From Lachnospiraceae bacterium (lineage in GTDB: Bacteria; Bacillota; Clostridia; Lachnospirales; Lachnospiraceae): a stretch of 6,394 nt of DNA. Below are positions 5,076 through 6,394 of the stretch, piece after piece (within the stretch, counting starts at the first letter, position 1; each line of letters opens with the position of its first letter). The notes under the pieces were generated by a model that worked only from the letters and a program-made list of their open reading frames with translations, made no database searches and was not told where the DNA came from. Location: contig CAAFXG010000313.1 in assembly GCA_900766925.1 (NCBI GenBank), forward strand, positions 1 to 6,394, read 5' to 3'. The position numbers and the translations under genes are program-made.

Positions 5076-6394
5076 TTAATATCTTAACACATATCCCAAC
5101 TTAATTTCAAGAGCACTTATCTTATGCTTATAACCACTCATCAAATTTTCACCAGTCATATTGTTCATTATTGGTATTCTTGTACTTTCCCAATAATCTT
5201 TGTTTGCCATATTTGAAAGCATTAGATTATAATTTACGCCAAGTTGAAAACCACGCAACTCATAACAAACTCCTAACTTAAGTCCATAATTAAATCTCTT
5301 GAAAGGAGAAGCATCAAAATCCCTTTCTCTTTTTAACGTCTGTCCTGTTGCTGTACTATTTTGTAACGTTTCAGTATAGGACATACTCTTACTAAATAAA
5401 TCAAATTCTCCATTATAAGTTCTTGTTGAAATGAAATCACCATGGGGTGTATCAGAAATAACAGTACCTATGACTTTATATAACTTACCCTCCATTTCTG
5501 CACTCCCGGAAAATTTCATTTTGGAAGTCAGACCATAACTTACAAATGGTCCCGCATTGAAATGAAGACTTCCAGTCTTACTCAATACAAAACGATATGA
5601 TGCAAGAAGAGGTATTTCAATCGTACTCATAGAATACTCTTCATTAAAACTAAATTTATTACTACCTTTTGCAACTTCTGTTTGTCTTGACTCAATAATT
5701 ACATCATTGTGTATTCCTTGAGAATTGTTCTTATACTTGTATAATGAATAATTAACACCAAGCATCAAATAAAAGTTTTTATATATCTTCATGTCAGCCA
5801 TAATACCAGCTGTAAAACCTGAAGCTGATTTATAATTGGTATTCTCATTACTATTTCCGAATCCGTAATTAATTGGACTACCACAGAAACCGCCTCCTGA
5901 AGATGCAGAGATATTCGGAGTCATATAGCCAATATTTATCCCAAACGAAACTTTCTTGCCACCTAATTGTCTGTTGTAGAACAAGCTATCAGAGAAAGAG
6001 GTAAGTTTGCAGGTAATATTTGCAGTCTCCCCCTCGCGGATAGTCAAAAGTGTATCTATGGGATAATACTTCTCCTTCTCCAAACGCACCTTGTATTTTC
6101 CAGGTTCCATGCGTCCGCTCTTATATGGCGATGTTCCCACATGCTTGCCGTTAACCAAGACATTGAAGCCTTGTACTGGCAGTGTAAACAGTTCTAACAT
6201 ACCGAACAATGGCCTCAGTTTGGCATCTTTTCTCACAACCTCGCCCTGGAGGTCGATCTCGCCTTCCTGAGACTCATACTGGTCGGCTGTCACCTTATAA
6301 GTGTGCTTGCCCTTTGACATCATGGCGGCAAACACACCGTTCTCGGTCTTCACCTCCATACCGTCGATGAACACAGACGCATCGTCGGGGTTAT
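5076..6394 (-). CDS. PEGA-domain protein with C-terminal outer-membrane beta-barrel (5' end outside the window)
   Basis: The frame is open to the right edge, giving about 438 residues; numbering here starts at the GTG at 6374, which is probably internal. Residues 1-41 and about 68-124 are two PEGA-like Ig repeats (DG/VNG turn, G.H.Y.V / PGKYKVRLEKEKYYP, then a hydrophobic strand). From about 140 to the end there are alternating strands of a PorT/OMP_b-brl type barrel: VSFGINIGYM (141-150), FYLMLGVNYSLYKY (201-214), IEIPLLASYRF (252-262), FNAGPFVSYGL (272-282), FNYGLKLGVCYEL (361-373), and a final strand ending KLGYVLRY with a C-terminal aromatic. The PEGA part would sit in the periplasm, possibly binding peptidoglycan or a partner. 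The signal peptide lies outside the window. It is the first visible gene of the operon. The PEGA part is much richer in G+C than the barrel part, with a step near 6000. Confidence 0.85.
   Translation of the reverse strand, partial: NPDDASVFIDGMEVKTENGVFAAMMSKGKHTYKVTADQYESQEGEIDLQGEVVRKDAKLRPLFGMLELFTLPVQGFNVLVNGKHVGTSPYKSGRMEPGKYKVRLEKEKYYPIDTLLTIREGETANITCKLTSFSDSLFYNRQLGGKKVSFGINIGYMTPNISASSGGGFCGSPINYGFGNSNENTNYKSASGFTAGIMADMKIYKNFYLMLGVNYSLYKYKNNSQGIHNDVIIESRQTEVAKGSNKFSFNEEYSMSTIEIPLLASYRFVLSKTGSLHFNAGPFVSYGLTSKMKFSGSAEMEGKLYKVIGTVISDTPHGDFISTRTYNGEFDLFSKSMSYTETLQNSTATGQTLKRERDFDASPFKRFNYGLKLGVCYELRGFQLGVNYNLMLSNMANKDYWESTRIPIMNNMTGENLMSGYKHKISALEIKLGYVLRY

Noticed and set aside
6360..6374. 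GTG at 6374 (or ATG at 6359) as the start of the PEGA/barrel protein
   Set aside because: The first PEGA repeat already begins at or before these codons, the frame is open to the window edge, and an outer-membrane protein needs a signal peptide, which must lie outside.

Overview
The window looks like Bacteroidales chromosome, most like Prevotella or a close relative. The evidence is a TAnnTTTG-type -7 promoter box, coding sequences without strong Shine-Dalgarno sites, lipoproteins with acidic residues after the lipidated cysteine, a PEGA plus outer-membrane-barrel gene, and several AAA-type ATPase genes of families abundant in that order. No RNA gene, CRISPR array, transposase or integrase is visible. 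The genus is inferred, not shown.

Left part (1-2685). A 33-codon tail of an unidentified gene ends at 102 (+ strand) and is followed by a hairpin terminator (196-228). On the - strand lies one intact 379-residue P-loop ATPase (433-1572) with a recognisable promoter box 26 bases upstream of its ATG. It is surrounded by wreckage of related genes. A 70-codon C-terminal tail of another ATPase/nuclease overlaps its 3' end (245-457, - strand). A 45-codon reading frame on the + strand (1748-1885) appears to join the first about 24 codons of an AAA_14/DUF4143 ATPase directly to its last about 21. A frame-broken AAA-ATPase_like (PF09820-type) pseudogene (1896-2685, + strand) has lost both nucleotide-binding motifs and the C-terminal nuclease domain. 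Four remnants or members of ATPase families, three of them broken, therefore sit within 2.45 kb.

Right part (2682-6394). After a strong bidirectional terminator (2637-2672) comes a three-gene - strand operon read from right to left. It holds the 3' part of a gene for two PEGA domains followed by an outer-membrane beta-barrel (5076 to the window edge). After 19 bases comes a 456-residue lipoprotein (3686-5056), then a 335-residue lipoprotein (2682-3689) coupled to it by an ATGA overlap. The lipoproteins are divergent paralogues: lipobox, lipocalin-like N-terminal domain, BIG2-like Ig fold, and a C-terminal alpha/beta-looking module that appears twice in the larger one. All three products are predicted to be envelope proteins, and a surface complex is a reasonable inference.

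The most useful observation on base composition is a sharp GC step inside the barrel gene near position 6000. The PEGA-coding part is about 48% G+C by hand count, whereas sampled lines of the barrel and the lipoproteins are about 23-32%. Together with the terminator at the other end, this suggests that 2.69-6.0 kb is an exchangeable AT-rich surface-protein cassette attached to a conserved N-terminal domain.
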